Shown: positions 44,296 through 54,519 of the stretch, piece by piece
Position numbering within the stretch: position 1 is the stretch's first letter
Layout: the number at the start of each line of letters is the position of its first letter
Assembly (NCBI GenBank): GCA_030681235.1
Contig: JAUXWY010000139.1
Span: 1-54,859 of the forward strand
Direction: 5' to 3'
Source of the DNA: Pirellulaceae bacterium
GTDB taxonomy: Bacteria > Planctomycetota > Planctomycetia > Pirellulales > Pirellulaceae
DNA: 54,859 bases
The notes under the pieces: generated by a model
Told to the model about the DNA's origin: nothing
Databases searched by the model: none
What the model saw: only the letters and a program-made list of their open reading frames with translations
Made by a program: the position numbers and the translations under genes

Positions 44296-45192
44296 CTACT
44301 TGGACTCGATGCCTCGCAGATGCTTGTCGAACCATGCGAGCAACGCTTGTTCGGCGCGTTTCTTGTCGTCGCCGGTAAATGCGTGCCCCGCGTTTTCAAT
44401 GACGATCAGTTCGTTCGCTACTTTTTGCTCATCCAGTTTGACCTTCAATTTTTCGCTATGAGCCAGAGGAACCAAGGTGTCTTGATCGCCGTGAATCATT
44501 AGAATCGGCGCATCGTCGCTGGTGGCTTGCAGTTCGGGCGACATCGGATCGACCAATGCACGATCGAAGACCAAGGCTGGAAAGTCTTGGCGAAACTTGG
44601 GATCGTCCACGTAACCGTTCAAATTGGTCGGCGGAAAGTAGGCTGCAACCGCCGCGACACGTTGATTTTCCACACCGGTTGTTCCCAACATGATCGACAA
44701 ATGTCCTCCGGCACTTCCGCCGAACGCGCCCAATTTATTGGGATCGACACCGAAGTTGGCGCCATTGTCACGGATCTTCTTGATCGCCAATCGCACATCG
44801 TCGACCGCGTCGGGTACTTTGTACTTCGGCGCACTGCCATGCCGAACCAAGAACAAGGTATAACCACTGCTCAACAGCGACTGATACAACGAATCTCGCA
44901 CAAATTGCTTCGGCGGAAACCACATCGAATTCCATCCGCCGGACACCATAAAACACAGACCGATGCCATTGGGTTCGGCCGGCCGCACCACGTCAAACGT
45001 CAGGGCCATTCCATCTTTTCGTCCATAGATATAATCTTCTTGGACCTCGATCTCGACTTCCGTACGACGCTGGGACCAAACCGTCGGCTCGGCGCCGGGA
45101 ATCGACCCGATTCCAATCCAAGCGACTGCAACGCACAACAACGACTTGATTAGTGACCCGTTCCGGGACGGTGGCAGCAGAAACAGTTTCAT
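44296..45192 (-). CDS. Exported alpha/beta hydrolase (esterase-like)
   Basis: Product of 298 residues with a signal peptide (SLLCVAVAWIGIGSIPGA). The serine nucleophile lies in the elbow GAFGGSAGGHLSI near residue 161. The acid is in MIHGDQDTLVP near 238 and the His in ENAGHAFTG near 270. The VSGGWNSMW segment supplies the oxyanion hole. The fold matches the BD-FAE/carboxylesterase group, which often acts on polysaccharide or aromatic esters. It shares a 30-base overlap with the longest frame of the divergent epmA gene, but the preferred epmA start leaves a 98-base gap. Confidence 0.9.
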   Translation of the reverse strand: MKLFLLPPSRNGSLIKSLLCVAVAWIGIGSIPGAEPTVWSQRRTEVEIEVQEDYIYGRKDGMALTFDVVRPAEPNGIGLCFMVSGGWNSMWFPPKQFVRDSLYQSLLSSGYTLFLVRHGSAPKYKVPDAVDDVRLAIKKIRDNGANFGVDPNKLGAFGGSAGGHLSIMLGTTGVENQRVAAVAAYFPPTNLNGYVDDPKFRQDFPALVFDRALVDPMSPELQATSDDAPILMIHGDQDTLVPLAHSEKLKVKLDEQKVANELIVIENAGHAFTGDDKKRAEQALLAWFDKHLRGIESK

Positions 45193-45290
45193 TTGAATCT
45201 CCGAACATCTTGCGAACGAACATGAACCTCGACCCGCCCCACTCGAATCCTCTTGGCGACGACTCTTTCAGGGCAGGCACCGATTTTAGC

Positions 45291-46268
45291 ATGACCGCCG
45301 ACCTGGCGACACTCAAGCGCCGCAGCGACATTCTGCGGCAAGTCCGAGATTTTTTCTACCAACGGGACTTCTGGGAGGTCGAAACTCCGGTCCTATCGCA
45401 AGAATCCGTGATCGATCTGTTTCTGGACCCCTTGGAAGTACCAATGCCGTCCGGTGCTGATGGAACGCGTTATTTACAGACGTCACCGGAATTTGGCATG
45501 AAGCGAATACTGGCTTCCGGAGCTCAGGCTATTTTCCAAGTGACAAAAGCATTCCGGTCTGGCGAGTCCGGACAACGGCACAATCCCGAATTCACAATGC
45601 TGGAATGGTATCGCTGCGGGGACACTTACCAAGAAGGCCGCGCGTTGTTGGCAACGTTCATTGAAACTTGGCTCCCAGGGCCGTGCGAACAAGCCACCTT
45701 TCACAGCAAGTTCGAACAACACGTGGGCTGGGACCCGTCTCTGGCTTCGGCTGGACAGCTGTGGCAGCAAGCACACGAGCTAGGTTACGCCAGCGATCTG
45801 GAGTCGGACGAAGAAGCGCACGACTCGTTGTCTCGGCGCAACGTCCTCAACTTTTTGTGGGCCGAACTGGTCGAACCGCAACTGGGCACCACTGTACCGA
45901 CAATCATCTACGACTGGCCGGCCTCCGAATCCGCCTTGGCTCAAACCGCCACCCGCATCACCGCAGACGGCAGGTCGCGAAATGTTGCCGAACGGTTTGA
46001 GCTCTACGTGGGCGGCGTCGAGTTGGCCAACGGTTACCATGAATTACTTGATGCCGAAGTATTACAGCAAAGAAACACTGCCAACCAATCGGCTCGGTTG
46101 CAGATGGGCAAGTCGGCTCTGCCCGAAAATTCACGTTTGTTGTCCGCCATGCGACATGGCTTTCCAGATTGCTGCGGCGTCGCATTGGGTATCGATCGAT
46201 TGATCATGGTCTTGTTGAACAAAACCCACATCGACCAAGTCCTCACATTCCCCTGGGCTCGCGCCTGA
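45291..46268 (+). CDS. epmA: EpmA, elongation factor P lysine ligase
   Basis: Class II lysyl-tRNA-synthetase-like enzyme that attaches beta-lysine to EF-P, formerly PoxA/GenX. The ATG at 45291 gives 325 residues, the length I recall for the E. coli protein; an ATG at 45222 would add 23. Motif 1 region RDFFYQRDFWEVETPVLSQ, motif 2 GQRHNPEFTMLEWYR and motif 3 GVALGIDRLIMVLLN are present. The N-terminal OB-fold of true LysRS is absent. Neither epmB nor efp is in the window. Confidence 0.92.
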   Translation: MTADLATLKRRSDILRQVRDFFYQRDFWEVETPVLSQESVIDLFLDPLEVPMPSGADGTRYLQTSPEFGMKRILASGAQAIFQVTKAFRSGESGQRHNPEFTMLEWYRCGDTYQEGRALLATFIETWLPGPCEQATFHSKFEQHVGWDPSLASAGQLWQQAHELGYASDLESDEEAHDSLSRRNVLNFLWAELVEPQLGTTVPTIIYDWPASESALAQTATRITADGRSRNVAERFELYVGGVELANGYHELLDAEVLQQRNTANQSARLQMGKSALPENSRLLSAMRHGFPDCCGVALGIDRLIMVLLNKTHIDQVLTFPWARA

Positions 46269-46804
46269 AGCACGCTTCACTCCATTGAGGATTGGCCTGC
46301 CAGCGACACCGATCCGCTCCCACGTTTCATCAATCGCCTCGGTTCGAGATGCCGTGGGGAATAGCAGGGCCTCGGCCGAGGACTGGTTGGATACCGTGGC
46401 GGATATCGTCGCGTGCGTTGTGGTGTTAACGCTGGGGTTGGATGTTCGGCCAGTTGGTGAGAATCCCGCCGACCTGCTCGGCGGATGGTTAGGTTTCTAG
46501 CTACACACAAAAGCCGCTAGGGTTTTAGCGGTCGAGCCCAAATCTCCTTTAGCAAGGTACCATAAATCCTGAGGCGTTGCTCCCGTCGTCCTCGCCATCA
46601 ATGGGGAGATCCCAATATCGCTGCAAGCATTCGTCCTTCGAGAGGGCCAGCAGCTAGGGGTGAGAGTCGCTGGGATGGTGAATGGCCTCGGTTGGTCGCA
46701 ACCTTGTTATCCAGCCTTGCGGGTGTTTTTGACGTTCAAATGGTCTAAACTAACTGCAGAGGGTGTGGGCGACGTATGCTGACTGCAAACGCGAGTAGGC
46801 GACC
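46269..46804. other. Intergenic stretch, no convincing gene
   Basis: A 71-codon frame (46285-46500) has no motif or ribosome site. A short inverted repeat CCGCTA (46514-46519) and TAGCGG (46526-46531) could be a weak hairpin. The T-run needed for a terminator is inside the loop rather than after the stem. I see nothing else here. Confidence 0.5.
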
Positions 46805-49800
46805 ATGTCACAACCGAGTTCTCAACGCACGGTACTGGAGTCAATCGTTCATCTTCTCTTGGATTGCAGATCGCGGGTCGGCAGGGGAGGGGGACTGGCA
46901 AGTGTTTGTTGGCTGGTGCTGCTCGGACAGACGCTGGTAGCAAGCGACTTGCCGGCGAACCCGATTGCCTCCGCAAAGACAGCAACAGCGGATCGCCCGG
47001 GCTCCGATCGTCCGAACATCGTTTTTGCCTTTGCCGACGATTGGGGACGCTTGGCCGGTGCTTACGCGGCTTTGGACCAGACACCCGGTTTGAACTCGGT
47101 GGTGCAAACGCCCAACATCGATCGCATCGCCGGCGACGGGGTGTTGTTTCGCCACGCGTTTGTCAGCGCACCGTCTTGTACGCCTTGCCGTAGTTCGTTG
47201 TTGTCGGGACAACATTTTTGGCGCACGGGACGAGGAGCGATTCTGCAGGGGGCCGTGTGGGATCCAACCATCCCCGCCTTCCCCTTGTTGCTCAAGGATT
47301 CGGGTTACCACATCGGCAAGACCTTCAAGGTGTGGAGTCCAGGCGTGCCGGTCGATGCCCCTTTCGGCGGGCAAGCTCACAGTTATGAAAAGGCCGGTCG
47401 GCGATTCAATCAGTTCTCGCAACAAGTCACGCGGATGGTAGCTGATGGGCAAGAAGTGCCGGCAGCCAAAGAGACGTTGTACGACGAGGTGCGTGGCAAC
47501 TTTCGGCAGATGATTGCGGAGTGTCCGGAAGGACAGCCATTCTTTTATTGGTTTGGACCCACCAACGTGCATCGAACGTGGGTCAAAGGTTCGGGGCAAA
47601 AACTTTGGGACATCGATCCGGCCACCTTGCAGGGCAAACTGCCACCCTTCCTGCCCGATGTAGCGGAAGTCCGTGAAGACATGGCGGACTACTTAGGCGA
47701 GATCGCGGCGTTTGATGCAGCGATCGGGGTGTTGATGGAGGAGTTGGAGCGAACAGGTCAAGCCGAGAACTCGCTGTGGGTGATCAGTGGGGATCATGGT
47801 CCGCCCGGCTTCCCCCAGGGCAAGTGCAACCTGTATGACTTTGGCTCGGCAGTGCCGTTGGTGATTGCCGGCCCGGGCGTGGTCGGCGGCCGAGTGGTCG
47901 ATGACTTCACGACCCTGCCCGACCTGGCACCCACATTCCTGGAGGCCGCTGGTGTCACTGTCCCCGAAGTTATGACAGCGAGAAGCCTATGGCCCACGTT
48001 GGGCAGCGAACAAGTAGGCCAAGTGGACAAACAACGCACGCTGGCCTTCGTGGGCCGCGAGCGCCATGTCGAGATGGCCCGTGCAGGCAACTTGCCTTAT
48101 CCACAACGTGCCATCCGCACCGCTCAACACGCTTACATCATCAACTTCGAACCCGACCGCTATCCGCTGGGCGACCCGTATCATCTGGACAGCGACCGGG
48201 AACCGGACTTCGCGGAATTGGAGCAGTCGACCTTCGTCACGCTGCCCGATGAAGACGCCGGTCCGACCAAGGCTTGGTTGGTGACCAACCGCAAAGATCC
48301 CCGATGGCAACCCTACTTCCAACGCGCTTACGGCAAGCGACCTGGCGAAGAGTTGTACGACCTCCAGCGTGATCCTCACCAGATGCAGAACTTGGCCGCT
48401 GATCCCGCTTACACGACGATCCGCGCCAGTCTGCGGCAGCGATTGTTGGCGGAACTCACCGAGACGAGTGACCCGCGAGTGACGGGCGATGGCCGCTACT
48501 TTGAAGAGCCACCGCTGGCGGGGCCACTGCCCGACGACGTCCCGCAGCCCAATCGGCAACGACGCCCGCCGCCCTCACCGACGACTGGCCGTGTCCCCAC
48601 ATCGACAATCAGCAATACAGCAGCTACCGAGACTCAACCACCAAACGTGGTGGTGATCTTCTGCGATGATTTGGGGTACGGCGATTTGGGCTGCTTTGGT
48701 CATCCCACGATCCGCACTCCGCAATTGGATCGTTTGGCAGCGGAGGGGCAGAAGTGGACCAGCTTCTACGTGGCGGATCCGGTGTGCACCCCCAGTCGCG
48801 CGGGGTTGTTGACTGGCCGCTATCCGATCCGCAACGGCATGACCAGCGCCCCGCAAGCCGTTCTGTTCCCCAATTCGCAGGGTGGACTACCGGCCGCAGA
48901 AGTCACGCTGGCAGAACTGCTCAAACAACGCGACTACGCGACCGGCTGTTTTGGCAAGTGGCATTTGGGGCATCTACCGCAATTTTTACCCACCACGCAA
49001 GGCTTCGACACCTACTTTGGGATCCCTTACTCGAACGACATGGACGCGACCCCGGACGCTCGAGAATACCATCGACGTTCCCGCGGCGAAGCAAATTTTC
49101 AACCGCCAACCGAGTGGTTCAATGTTCCCTTGATGCGGGATACCGACATCATCGAGCGACCTGCGGATCAACGCACGATCACGCAGCGTTATACGGATGA
49201 AGCGATTGCGTTTATTCGGCAGCACAAAGCCGAGCCGTTCTTTGTCTACTTAGCGCACAACATGCCCCACATTCCGTTGTTGGCATCCGACGATTTTCAA
49301 GGCCGCAGTCCGCGTGGTTTGTATGGGGACGTGGTCGAAGAATTGGATTTTCAAGTGGGGCGTTTGGTACAGACTTTGCGAGAGGAGGGCTTGGCCGAGA
49401 AGACCTTGGTGGTGTTCACCTCGGACAACGGGCCGTGGTTATCGTTTCAATTGCAGGGCGGTTCGGCCGGCCCACTCCGCGCGGGTAAAGGCACGACTTT
49501 CGAAGGTGGTCAGCGGGTGCCGACCGTGTTCTGGTGGCCAGGTACTATTCCCGCAGGGACTACGGTGACGGACATGGGCAGCACGCTGGATCTGATGGCG
49601 ACCGTCGCGACTTTAACGGGTACGACCGTACCGGCGGATCGGACCTTGGACAGTTATGATTTGACGGCGGCGTTAACTGGCACTGGGATGAGTCCACGGC
49701 AAGAGTTCTTTTACTGGACCCGAGCCAAACTGCATGCGGTGCGTGTGGGTCCGTACAAGCTGCATGTCCATCAACGCCAACCGTTGAACTACGGGCAATC

Positions 49801-49972
49801 ACGCGACTTGGAGACACCGGAGTTGTATCACGTCGAGCACGACGTGAGCGAGCAGTTCGACATCGCCGCGGAGCATCCGCAAGTCGTCGCGCAGTTACTG
49901 GAACGCCTCCAGGCCCATCAAGCCAGCATCGAACCGGTACCCGACCAACTGGCGAATCGTCAGGAGCCGTGA
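46805..49972 (+). CDS. Two sulfatases fused in one exported polypeptide
   Basis: Product of 1055 residues with two complete S1-type sulfatase domains. Domain 1 (about 68-570) has [13 protein letters not shown] and the formylglycine site [11 protein letters not shown] with Cys125. Domain 2 (about 613-1040) has [18 protein letters not shown] and [12 protein letters not shown] with Cys661. Both keep the C-x-P-x-R motif needed for Cys-to-formylglycine conversion and downstream metal/sulfate residues (ISGDHGPPG and [10 protein letters not shown]). They are joined by a Pro/Arg-rich linker (about 570-610). The N-terminus holds a hydrophobic signal ([15 protein letters not shown]). The fused enzyme probably removes two sulfate positions from one algal or host polysaccharide. 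Confidence 0.92.
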   Translation: MSQPSSQRTVLESIVHLLLDCRSRVGRGGGLASVCWLVLLGQTLVASDLPANPIASAKTATADRPGSDRPNIVFAFADDWGRLAGAYAALDQTPGLNSVVQTPNIDRIAGDGVLFRHAFVSAPSCTPCRSSLLSGQHFWRTGRGAILQGAVWDPTIPAFPLLLKDSGYHIGKTFKVWSPGVPVDAPFGGQAHSYEKAGRRFNQFSQQVTRMVADGQEVPAAKETLYDEVRGNFRQMIAECPEGQPFFYWFGPTNVHRTWVKGSGQKLWDIDPATLQGKLPPFLPDVAEVREDMADYLGEIAAFDAAIGVLMEELERTGQAENSLWVISGDHGPPGFPQGKCNLYDFGSAVPLVIAGPGVVGGRVVDDFTTLPDLAPTFLEAAGVTVPEVMTARSLWPTLGSEQVGQVDKQRTLAFVGRERHVEMARAGNLPYPQRAIRTAQHAYIINFEPDRYPLGDPYHLDSDREPDFAELEQSTFVTLPDEDAGPTKAWLVTNRKDPRWQPYFQRAYGKRPGEELYDLQRDPHQMQNLAADPAYTTIRASLRQRLLAELTETSDPRVTGDGRYFEEPPLAGPLPDDVPQPNRQRRPPPSPTTGRVPTSTISNTAATETQPPNVVVIFCDDLGYGDLGCFGHPTIRTPQLDRLAAEGQKWTSFYVADPVCTPSRAGLLTGRYPIRNGMTSAPQAVLFPNSQGGLPAAEVTLAELLKQRDYATGCFGKWHLGHLPQFLPTTQGFDTYFGIPYSNDMDATPDAREYHRRSRGEANFQPPTEWFNVPLMRDTDIIERPADQRTITQRYTDEAIAFIRQHKAEPFFVYLAHNMPHIPLLASDDFQGRSPRGLYGDVVEELDFQVGRLVQTLREEGLAEKTLVVFTSDNGPWLSFQLQGGSAGPLRAGKGTTFEGGQRVPTVFWWPGTIPAGTTVTDMGSTLDLMATVATLTGTTVPADRTLDSYDLTAALTGTGMSPRQEFFYWTRAKLHAVRVGPYKLHVHQRQPLNYGQSRDLETPELYHVEHDVSEQFDIAAEHPQVVAQLLERLQAHQASIEPVPDQLANRQEP

Positions 49973-50620
49973 GCGACTGTAAACCAATTCCCCGAATTCA
50001 TTGATCCCATCTTTCACGAGTTGTCCCGCGCCGCCTGCGCCCAGCAGAAGCGTCGTCACGGGCGGTACTATGGCCAGCGGTTCGAGACTGATCTTTTCTT
50101 TGTTGATATCGATCGAGGCCACTTGCCAGACCTGACCGCGACGCTGATAAAAACTGAAGTCATCTTCGATCATAAGTGCATGATTCTCCGGGATCGAAAA
50201 CAGCTTCTTCTCGTCGGTTAAAGGCGGAATCGTCCCTTCTTCGCCGGCCGGCGGTACGACGAAGTAGCCATGCACATGAGTCCCTAGCGGGAGATCGCGC
50301 AGTTCGGCCTGCGCCCCGTTATGCCACACAGGAGCGTACGGCAGCAGCGCGAACCAATGCGGTGGCCCGGTGTGGTATCGGCCTTGATCGCCATCCAGCC
50401 GAATGCCACCACGACGATTCACAGGGTCGATGTAGACCAGTTCACCGGAGATGTAGCGGGCCTTGGTTGCATCCGCGAATTGCGGCGTTGTCTGGTCCTC
50501 CGCGGCTGTAATCGACGCATTGCCCGCCATGGCTAATAACACCACCAGACCAGTTTTGCTGAAGGAAGTGAGCCATAGGAAGTTCTCCCGGCATTCGGCG
50601 TTAATAGCGTAATCCACCAC
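49895..50620 (-). CDS. Secreted protein of unknown function, possibly truncated at its C-terminus
   Basis: Product of 241 residues with a hydrophobic N-terminal segment ([18 protein letters not shown]). The best-looking part is [20 protein letters not shown] and [18 protein letters not shown]. That kind of text is common in planctomycete exported proteins encoded near sulfatases; I know no function for it. The last 26 codons overlap the 3' end of the convergent sulfatase gene. This part looks less conserved, so the natural gene may have been shortened by a rearrangement. The start is a GTG at 50620, and a later codon is possible. Confidence 0.65.
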   Translation of the reverse strand: MVDYAINAECRENFLWLTSFSKTGLVVLLAMAGNASITAAEDQTTPQFADATKARYISGELVYIDPVNRRGGIRLDGDQGRYHTGPPHWFALLPYAPVWHNGAQAELRDLPLGTHVHGYFVVPPAGEEGTIPPLTDEKKLFSIPENHALMIEDDFSFYQRRGQVWQVASIDINKEKISLEPLAIVPPVTTLLLGAGGAGQLVKDGINEFGELVYSRSRLLTIRQLVGYRFDAGLMGLEAFQ

Positions 50621-51002
50621 ACCCTGATCGGCCGCAGGATGATAGCCCCGGTCTTGGCAGCCGCTAAATCAGCCACCGAGACGATCGCCTATCGGCGCCA
50701 CACCCATGTGTGTCCCCTATAGGTTCACCTCCGAATACCTTGGCCGCGATTCTGTCGGTAGCCCTGGATGTTTCGCGTTACGTTGCAACGTTTCGACCTA
50801 GCGACTAAACTTTCGCGTGCCGTGCGGATCGCGTTGACAGTCGATTATCGCAAGGAAGACTTAGCCCCACTGAATCAAACGACTGTTGCGTCGAGCGAAA
50901 TTGGTGACGCCGTCTTGGCCGGTTGTGGCAATGGATCAAGAATGACGCGTTTCGGGGGATGGTTGGTGCAACTTTATTTCGGATTGAGAGGGTGTTAGCA
51001 GG
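50621..51002. other. Divergent gap before the HSP90-family gene
   Basis: A 76-codon plus-strand frame (50768-50998) has no motif and stops just before the HSP90 gene; I do not call it a gene. The gap should hold the promoters of both flanking genes, but no strong hexamer pair was found. Confidence 0.45.
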
Positions 51003-52841
51003 ATGTCGCAGGCCAGTGAAAATTTTCAAGTTGATTTGGGTGGTGTGCTGCAACTGTTCTCGGCGCACTTGTACACGACCGCCGATGTATTTGTACGGGA
51101 ATTGATTCAAAACGGAGCGGACGCGATTGCCGCTCGGAAAAAACTCGAACCACAGTGGCAGGGACGAATTGTGGTCGAGAGTTCCGTCAAAGCGGGAACG
51201 ATCATTTTTATCGACGACGGGATTGGCTTGTCACCGGCCGAGGTACGCGACTTTTTGTCCCGTGTGGGCGCGTCGATCAAACGAGGTGACGGAGCGGATC
51301 GTTCCACCTATTTGGGCCAATTCGGAGTTGGGATTTTGTCCAGCTTTATGGTGGTTGATGAATTGATTGTTCTGACCCGCCGATGGGGAGAAGACTCCAA
51401 CGGGATTCGTTGGACTGGCCGATCGGATGGGACTTACACCGTCGAGGAATTGGAACAACCGGTTTCAGTGGGAACCCAGGTGATTCTGAAACTGAAGTCG
51501 TCCGCGAAAAAATACGCTCGCAGTGAGACTTTGCGGGAAATCCTTTTGCAATATTGCAAATACCTTTCGACTCCAATCTTGATCAACGGCCGTTATGCGC
51601 TAAACGAATCTCCACCGTGGGAATTGGACCTCAGTGATTCGAACGAACGGGAAGAACTGTTGGAACAATTTGCGCGTCAATGTGGAAGACCCGCTCTGGA
51701 CGTAGTGGAATTGAATGATCTCAAATTGGGCTTGCACGGCGTTGCCTACGTGCTGCCCGACCTGCCTGCCAACGCGACGGAGCAACGTCACGACATCTAT
51801 TTGAAAAACATGTTCGTCACCGACCGACCTGGAGACCTATTACCCCGGTGGGCTGGTTTTACTCAGTGCGTCATCAATAGTGATCGCTTGCGCCCCACAG
51901 CTTCCAGAGAGTCGTTTTATGAAGACCGCGGATTTGCCAAAGTTCGCGAGTCTGTTTCGCGTAGTTTGTTTCAATACTTGAAGCGATTGGCGGTTGAAGA
52001 CCGGGCCACCTTGTCGATGTTGCTGAGTCTGCAAGACGTGGCTTTTCGGCAATTGGCTCGAGAAGACGACACATTCTTTGATGCGGTCATCGATCTGTTG
52101 AGCTTTGAGACAAGTACGGGGCGAATGACGTTTGGGGATTTTCGACGCGAGAACATGGTGGTGCGAGTGGCCTCGACGGTGGACCAATTTCGTTCTGTCG
52201 CCGCCTTGGCTGCCGCCCGAGGCGTGATTGTCTTTAACGGAGGCTACGCTCACCACGAAGACTTGCTGGAAAAGGCCGTGGCGCGAGACCCCGAACTCAC
52301 GCTGGAACCAATCGATGGCCGCGACTTGATCGAGCAATTGGGGCGAGCGACGGAACAAGAGATAGCTGCATTCGAGCCGATTCGTGAAGAAGTGGAAGCC
52401 GCACTATTTCCGTTGGGGGCCGTGCCCCGTCTGTCGCGTTTCGATCCCAGCGATGTGCCAGCGGTGTATGCCGAAGGGGCTGATAGTAACTTGGTCCGTG
52501 CTCTGCGAGCCGCGCGAGATATGAGCCAAGGATTGTGGGCGGAACTGCTGGAAGCGGCAGGCACGACGCTCAACGAAAATGAAGAACTAGCTGTGCTGTG
52601 CTTGAACGCGGCCAATCCCGTCATCCAGCGGCTTCTGGTCCCCGACGGAAGGGGAAGCGGACTAGCGGGCGAAGTTGCCAAATTGCTCTACGTCCAGGCC
52701 TTGTTGCTCAGTCAACAGCCGCTCACCACCGACGAAACCAACGCGTTTACAATCGCTCTGACAACGGTACTCCAAAAAGCCTTACAGACGGACAACCGTC
52801 AACAACGGTCCACCCAGACGGAAGGAGAGCCAGGCAAATGA
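51003..52841 (+). CDS. Short HSP90-family ATPase (HtpG-like)
   Basis: GHKL ATPase of 612 residues related to HtpG. The Bergerat ATP site is spread over FVRELIQNGADAI (near 34), IIFIDDGIGLSP (near 72) and YLGQFGVGILSSFMV (near 104). Middle-domain residues include YLKNMFVTDRPGDLLPRWAGF (catalytic-loop region) and CVINSDRLRPTASRES. It is shorter than true HtpG and has a reduced C-terminal dimerisation region; the tail does not end in MEEVD. Its stop codon overlaps the start of the TPR-like gene by four bases (ATGA). It probably forms a dedicated chaperone with that protein. Confidence 0.9.
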   Translation: MSQASENFQVDLGGVLQLFSAHLYTTADVFVRELIQNGADAIAARKKLEPQWQGRIVVESSVKAGTIIFIDDGIGLSPAEVRDFLSRVGASIKRGDGADRSTYLGQFGVGILSSFMVVDELIVLTRRWGEDSNGIRWTGRSDGTYTVEELEQPVSVGTQVILKLKSSAKKYARSETLREILLQYCKYLSTPILINGRYALNESPPWELDLSDSNEREELLEQFARQCGRPALDVVELNDLKLGLHGVAYVLPDLPANATEQRHDIYLKNMFVTDRPGDLLPRWAGFTQCVINSDRLRPTASRESFYEDRGFAKVRESVSRSLFQYLKRLAVEDRATLSMLLSLQDVAFRQLAREDDTFFDAVIDLLSFETSTGRMTFGDFRRENMVVRVASTVDQFRSVAALAAARGVIVFNGGYAHHEDLLEKAVARDPELTLEPIDGRDLIEQLGRATEQEIAAFEPIREEVEAALFPLGAVPRLSRFDPSDVPAVYAEGADSNLVRALRAARDMSQGLWAELLEAAGTTLNENEELAVLCLNAANPVIQRLLVPDGRGSGLAGEVAKLLYVQALLLSQQPLTTDETNAFTIALTTVLQKALQTDNRQQRSTQTEGEPGK

Positions 52842-53956
52842 TCCGATTTCGATCTGCGAAGGCCAACGAGTTGATTGAAAAGGCGCGGGAAATGCCGTCC
52901 GGGGTACAACAAATTGAAATGTACCGTCGGGCCAGTGTCCTGGCCGATCGGCAAGGGGATCTCGCCGCTGCCTTTGCCGCTCGAGATGAACTGTGCCAAG
53001 CCGCTTATTATACCGAACAGACTTTGGACCAATTGATCGCTTTTGCTTATTGCTTGGGTGCCTCGCAACGGCATCCAGATCAATTCAACCAAGGCGATTT
53101 GATGTGGCGATACAAATGGGTGGCAGGAAGCTTAAAAAGTTGCATTTACGTACCGATCAGGTTGTATGAACGGCTGCTGGAGGAAATGGAGGTCACGTAT
53201 CGAAAGCATGGACTGGGGACGGCGGCCGTGGATCAGCTTCGGCTATCCTTCTATATAAACACCGGCCAAAAGGATCGTTTGGAACGAGCCTTTATCGCTT
53301 GGGAAAATAATCGGGATCGCTCGGGATCGGACTGCGCTGCCTGCCAACAAGATCGGCGTGTTGATTATTATGTTGAGATTGGCGATCACGAACGAGCCAT
53401 CCAGGAAGCCGAACCGCTGATCTCGAAACGCATGCGATGCGCCGAGATACCGCACATGACCTTCGGGACTTTGTATTGGCCGTTGCTCCACCTCGGTCGA
53501 TTCGAAGCAGCCGTTGATTGTTTTGTCCAAGGATACGATATGGTCAAAGGTCGCGAAGGCTTGACCTCGACCGTTGCCGAACACCTCATGTTTTTGGCGG
53601 TGGCCGGGCAATTGCCTGCGGGCTTTCAAGCCATGCAGTATCATCTGAAGGTTGGAATGTCGCTCCCATACGAAGCCCAATTGCTTGTTTTCTACCGCGG
53701 CGTTTGGGCCTTGCTCGAACGCGCCGTTATGGAAGGCTGGGGAGTGGTCACCTTATCGCTTTCACCGCGGTTCCCCCTATACGAGTCCGATGGCATTTAT
53801 GACGTCCCACGCCTGCGAGATTTTTTTTGCAGTCAGCTAGACGATTTGAACACGCGATTCGATCTCCGCAACGGCAATTCGTATATATCCCAATTGACTG
53901 CAGATGTCCAATCGTGGCTAAACCTCCGCCTGCATCTTTCACTCGAACGGGATTGA
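52838..53956 (+). CDS. TPR-like protein coupled to the HSP90-family ATPase
   Basis: Product of 372 residues. The ATG at 52838 sits in the ATGA overlap with the HSP90 gene and has GGAGAG upstream. Long helices fit TPR-like hairpins (IEMYRRASVLADRQGDLAAA; PHMTFGTLYWPLLHLGRF then EAAVDCFVQGYDMV). A Cys pair DCAACQQD near residue 168 lies within a loop, possibly a metal or disulfide site. The protein has no signal peptide. Context suggests it is the co-chaperone or client-recognition partner of the ATPase. The upstream part of the longer frame is a shadow. Confidence 0.82.
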   Translation: MIRFRSAKANELIEKAREMPSGVQQIEMYRRASVLADRQGDLAAAFAARDELCQAAYYTEQTLDQLIAFAYCLGASQRHPDQFNQGDLMWRYKWVAGSLKSCIYVPIRLYERLLEEMEVTYRKHGLGTAAVDQLRLSFYINTGQKDRLERAFIAWENNRDRSGSDCAACQQDRRVDYYVEIGDHERAIQEAEPLISKRMRCAEIPHMTFGTLYWPLLHLGRFEAAVDCFVQGYDMVKGREGLTSTVAEHLMFLAVAGQLPAGFQAMQYHLKVGMSLPYEAQLLVFYRGVWALLERAVMEGWGVVTLSLSPRFPLYESDGIYDVPRLRDFFCSQLDDLNTRFDLRNGNSYISQLTADVQSWLNLRLHLSLERD

Positions 53957-53975
53957 TCATAACGCTTGACCGAGT

Positions 53976-54215
53976 TTGCCAACGATCTTCGCGAGGTTCC
54001 ACCCGGATATCTGTTTCATTGTGGCGGGTTGCGATACTTTGGCAGGCGACCCGTTAGCGAATCTGGAAATGAGTCATGAGGGGATCGTCAAACGTGACGA
54101 GATGATCGTCGCGGCGTGTGTCCAACGGAACATCCCCGTCGTATTCACGCTTTCCGGCGGTTACAGTCGCGACGCTTGGCTGGCTCAATACAAGAGCATT
54201 AAGAACCTGGCGACG
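53976..54215 (+). pseudogene. C-terminal fragment of a histone-deacetylase-family gene
   Basis: The frame reads FHPDICFIVAGCDTLAGDPL, then EMSHEGIVKRDEMIVAACV, then IPVVFTLSGGYSRDAWLAQY. This is the C-terminal end of the HDAC/acetoin-utilisation family, including the Gly-Gly-Tyr motif that carries the catalytic tyrosine and an Asp metal ligand. About 75 residues remain; the remaining three quarters, including the HHxD site, are missing. The text loses family character after KSIKNLA. It begins 19 bases after the TPR-like gene, so an insertion or deletion joined it there. Confidence 0.75.
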
Positions 54216-54378
54216 GACGCATCTCGGCATCGAAAGTCGCAATTTTCGGTGCCGCTCCGAGGATTACCGAACGATATGCAAATCGCGGCAACAATCCGCT
54301 CAACGCGATACAGCGAGCATTGTGTCGCCCCGTTATTCCTCGTGTGGTTCGTAACCCTCGACCGTCGGTGATCCGTCG

Positions 54379-54446
54379 AACGGGTCGTTAGCTCCTGCCC
54401 GTTGCTCCGGTCAATAATCAGCCAACGGAAACCCTTGTCGTTGGCT
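54379..54446. repeat. Two REP-like hairpins upstream of the transposase fragment
   Basis: Hairpin 1 pairs AACGGG (54379-54384) with CCCGTT (54398-54403). Hairpin 2 pairs AGCCAACG (54420-54427) with CGTTGGCT (54439-54446), a perfect eight-base stem. Both lie within 150 bases of the start of a RAYT-family transposase gene, the usual partner of REP elements. The AACGGG/CCCGTT stem also resembles that of hairpin element B at 38225. Confidence 0.6.
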
Positions 54447-54519
54447 CGTTTCCCACCCGTATTAGGCTGCAATGGCCAGTCGGTGTTTGGGATGTCGTTC
54501 AATGAAAGGAGAGTAAGTT

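Noticed and set aside
46285-46500. 71-codon plus-strand gene
   Set aside because: No motif, no ribosome site and low-complexity composition.
46512-46533. Intrinsic terminator after epmA
   Set aside because: The stem is only six bases, 240 bases downstream, and the T-run lies in the loop rather than after the stem.
50768-50998. 76-codon gene before the HSP90 gene
   Set aside because: No motif; it lies in the likely promoter region.
51003-53956. Calling the HSP90/TPR pair a defence system
   Set aside because: There is no nuclease, protease or other effector beside it; context with mobile remnants alone is not enough.
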